Assembly (NCBI GenBank): GCA_050633365.1
Contig: JBOEGJ010000019.1
Span: 1 to 64,000 of the forward strand
Source of the DNA: Pseudomaricurvus sp050633365
GTDB lineage: Bacteria; Pseudomonadota; Gammaproteobacteria; Pseudomonadales; Cellvibrionaceae
DNA: 64,000 nucleotides
Direction: 5' to 3'
The translations under genes and the position numbers were made by a program. How positions within the stretch are numbered: position 1 is the stretch's first letter; every line of letters starts with the position of its first letter. Under the pieces are notes generated by a model. The model did no database searches, was not told the DNA's origin, and saw only the letters and a program-made list of their open reading frames with translations. Positions 63,009 through 64,000 of this stretch are shown in pieces.

Positions 63009-63518
63009 ATGAAATGGGTTATTAGAAGTATAAGGTGGTTTGCCACCACCACGCTGTTGCTGGTGAGTGTTGTTGCATGTTCCGATAATGAAAATTCAAC
63101 CACTGCATCAAGTTCAACTGCCAGAGAAATAGTCTCGCTGGATGTCTATAAAAGTCGAACTTGCGGTTGCTGCAAAAAATGGATCTCGCATATCGAGGAT
63201 TTCGGCTTTGAATCCGAAGTGCATCACCCGGCGAATTTGAACAAGATAAAATCTGATAAAGGCATAGACCCACGTTATCAGTCCTGCCATACCGCTGTCT
63301 CAAGTGATGGTTATGTATTTGAAGGCCATATCCCTGGCCATATCATCCAACAGTTTCTTGCTGATCCCCCTAAAGATGCCATTGGTTTGGCTGTGCCTGG
63401 TATGCCTGTGGGTAGCCCTGGTATGGAGGTGGGTGATCGCTTCGACCCCTACGACGTATTGCTACTAAGCAAGGATGGTAGCCACACAGTTTATGAACAT
63501 GTCAATGGAAAGCGTTAG
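63009..63518 (+). CDS. DUF411 metal-binding lipoprotein
   Basis: A 169-residue periplasmic protein. GGGAG lies 5 nt before ATG 63009; ATG 62997 is less likely. It has a lipobox (SVVAC) and the DUF411 domain: SRTCGCCKKWISHIEDFGF, CHTAVSSDGYVFEGHIPGH and AVPGMPVGSPGME. DUF411 proteins occur with CopA-type oxidases in copper resistance; copper binding by CGCC is probable. Confidence 0.88.
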   Translation: MKWVIRSIRWFATTTLLLVSVVACSDNENSTTASSSTAREIVSLDVYKSRTCGCCKKWISHIEDFGFESEVHHPANLNKIKSDKGIDPRYQSCHTAVSSDGYVFEGHIPGHIIQQFLADPPKDAIGLAVPGMPVGSPGMEVGDRFDPYDVLLLSKDGSHTVYEHVNGKR

Positions 63519-63545
63519 CTGGCATTTGATTTTGAGAGGTATGAA

Positions 63546-64000
63546 ATGAAAAACAGTTTGCAAGACGAGACACTATTGGAGTCGCCTTTAATGTCTCGCC
63601 GACGTTTTGTGACAGGCGTTGCAGCGGGTGGCGCCCTTTTGGGTTTAGGGCTTAGATCGGGATTGTCAATCGCCTCGCCTTCAAACCGTCTGGGGCCAAC
63701 GATACTAAGAGGAAATGAGTTTGATCTGAACATAGGCTATCAGCCGGTTAATTTCACTGGTAAGAGTCGTATGGCGACAGCTATCAATGGTTCAGTGCCA
63801 GCGCCAGTTTTGCGTTGGCGCGAGGGTGATCGAGTGACGCTACGGGTTAAGAATAACCTTGCTGAAGATAGTTCTATTCATTGGCATGGCATTATCTTAC
63901 CAACGGACATGGATGGCGTGCCCGGCCTTAGCTTTAACGGCATAAAGCCGGGTGAAACTTTTGAGTACCAGTTCGATATTAATCAAAGTGGTACCTATTG
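63546..64000 (+). CDS. copA: CopA-type multicopper oxidase, 5' part
   Basis: The first 151 codons of a periplasmic copper oxidase, cut by the window edge. A twin-arginine signal (SRRRFVTGVAAGGALLGLGL) is followed by the first cupredoxin domain with NGSVPAPVLRWREGDRV, HWHG (type 2/3 copper ligands) and DGVPGLSFNGIKPGETF. This is the CopA/PcoA family that oxidises Cu(I) in the periplasm. GAGAGG precedes ATG 63546. Confidence 0.92.
   Translation, partial: MKNSLQDETLLESPLMSRRRFVTGVAAGGALLGLGLRSGLSIASPSNRLGPTILRGNEFDLNIGYQPVNFTGKSRMATAINGSVPAPVLRWREGDRVTLRVKNNLAEDSSIHWHGIILPTDMDGVPGLSFNGIKPGETFEYQFDINQSGTY

Noticed and set aside
1..64000. CRISPR arrays, tRNA and rRNA genes
   Set aside because: No regularly spaced repeats of CRISPR type and no tRNA-like or rRNA-like sequence were found by eye on either strand.

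Overview
The window comes from a gammaproteobacterium, probably an environmental or marine lineage. GuaB and GuaA are typical of that class, the G+C content looks close to one half by eye, and a DUF6316-type protein and a FecA-like receptor fit. The first 19 bases are the Nextera/Tn5 mosaic-end adapter, so the left edge is a contig end carrying library sequence and xseA is cut there.

Layout. 20-4451 is ordinary chromosome: truncated xseA (-), then guaB and guaA (+). Directly after guaA lies a P4-type tyrosine integrase with four CATGGTAT repeats in front of it. From there to the right edge the window is one large integrative and conjugative element (ICE) of the PFGI-1/ICEclc-like family with a G-type type IV secretion system. 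Its right end, relaxase, topoisomerase, SSB and partition genes are not in the window.

Conjugation genes form three blocks. 18249-23808: PilL/FimV-like, TIGR03759, lytic transglycosylase, TIGR03765, TraD, TIGR03747. 31886-39239: RAQPRD, TIGR03758, TIGR03745, TIGR03750, TIGR03746, TIGR03749, TIGR03752, TIGR03751 and the TraC/VirB4 ATPase. 53856-58596: TIGR03757, TIGR03756, TIGR03755, a small membrane protein and TraG. STY4534/DUF3577, RadC and a DUF2857-like protein follow.

Cargo sits between these blocks. (1) 7831-15674: CzcI-like leader, czcCBA, a membrane protein, MgtC and a CDF transporter. (2) 23805-31738: a candidate defence island with an LRAT-type protein divergent from an XRE regulator (both with hydrophobic C-terminal tails), then a 2147-residue nuclease-STAND NTPase resembling Avs3 and a small overlapping partner gene. 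(3) 39323-53564: a second czcCBA with its own leader protein, a methyltransferase, a CDF transporter, a PbrR/CadR-like regulator, a PbrT-like cytochrome/FTR1 permease, an orphan Cys/His leader protein, an IS3 remnant and a TonB-dependent receptor. (4) 62525-64000: a copper cluster (Cys-rich leader, DUF411 protein, CopA-type multicopper oxidase) running off the right edge.

Together the genes describe a self-transmissible element carrying resistance to zinc/cobalt/cadmium, lead-like and copper ions, plus an apparent anti-phage module. Non-coding signals of note are a leader RNA-like motif repeated three times, two promoters with a 19-bp spacer typical of MerR regulators, and several long perfect inverted repeats.
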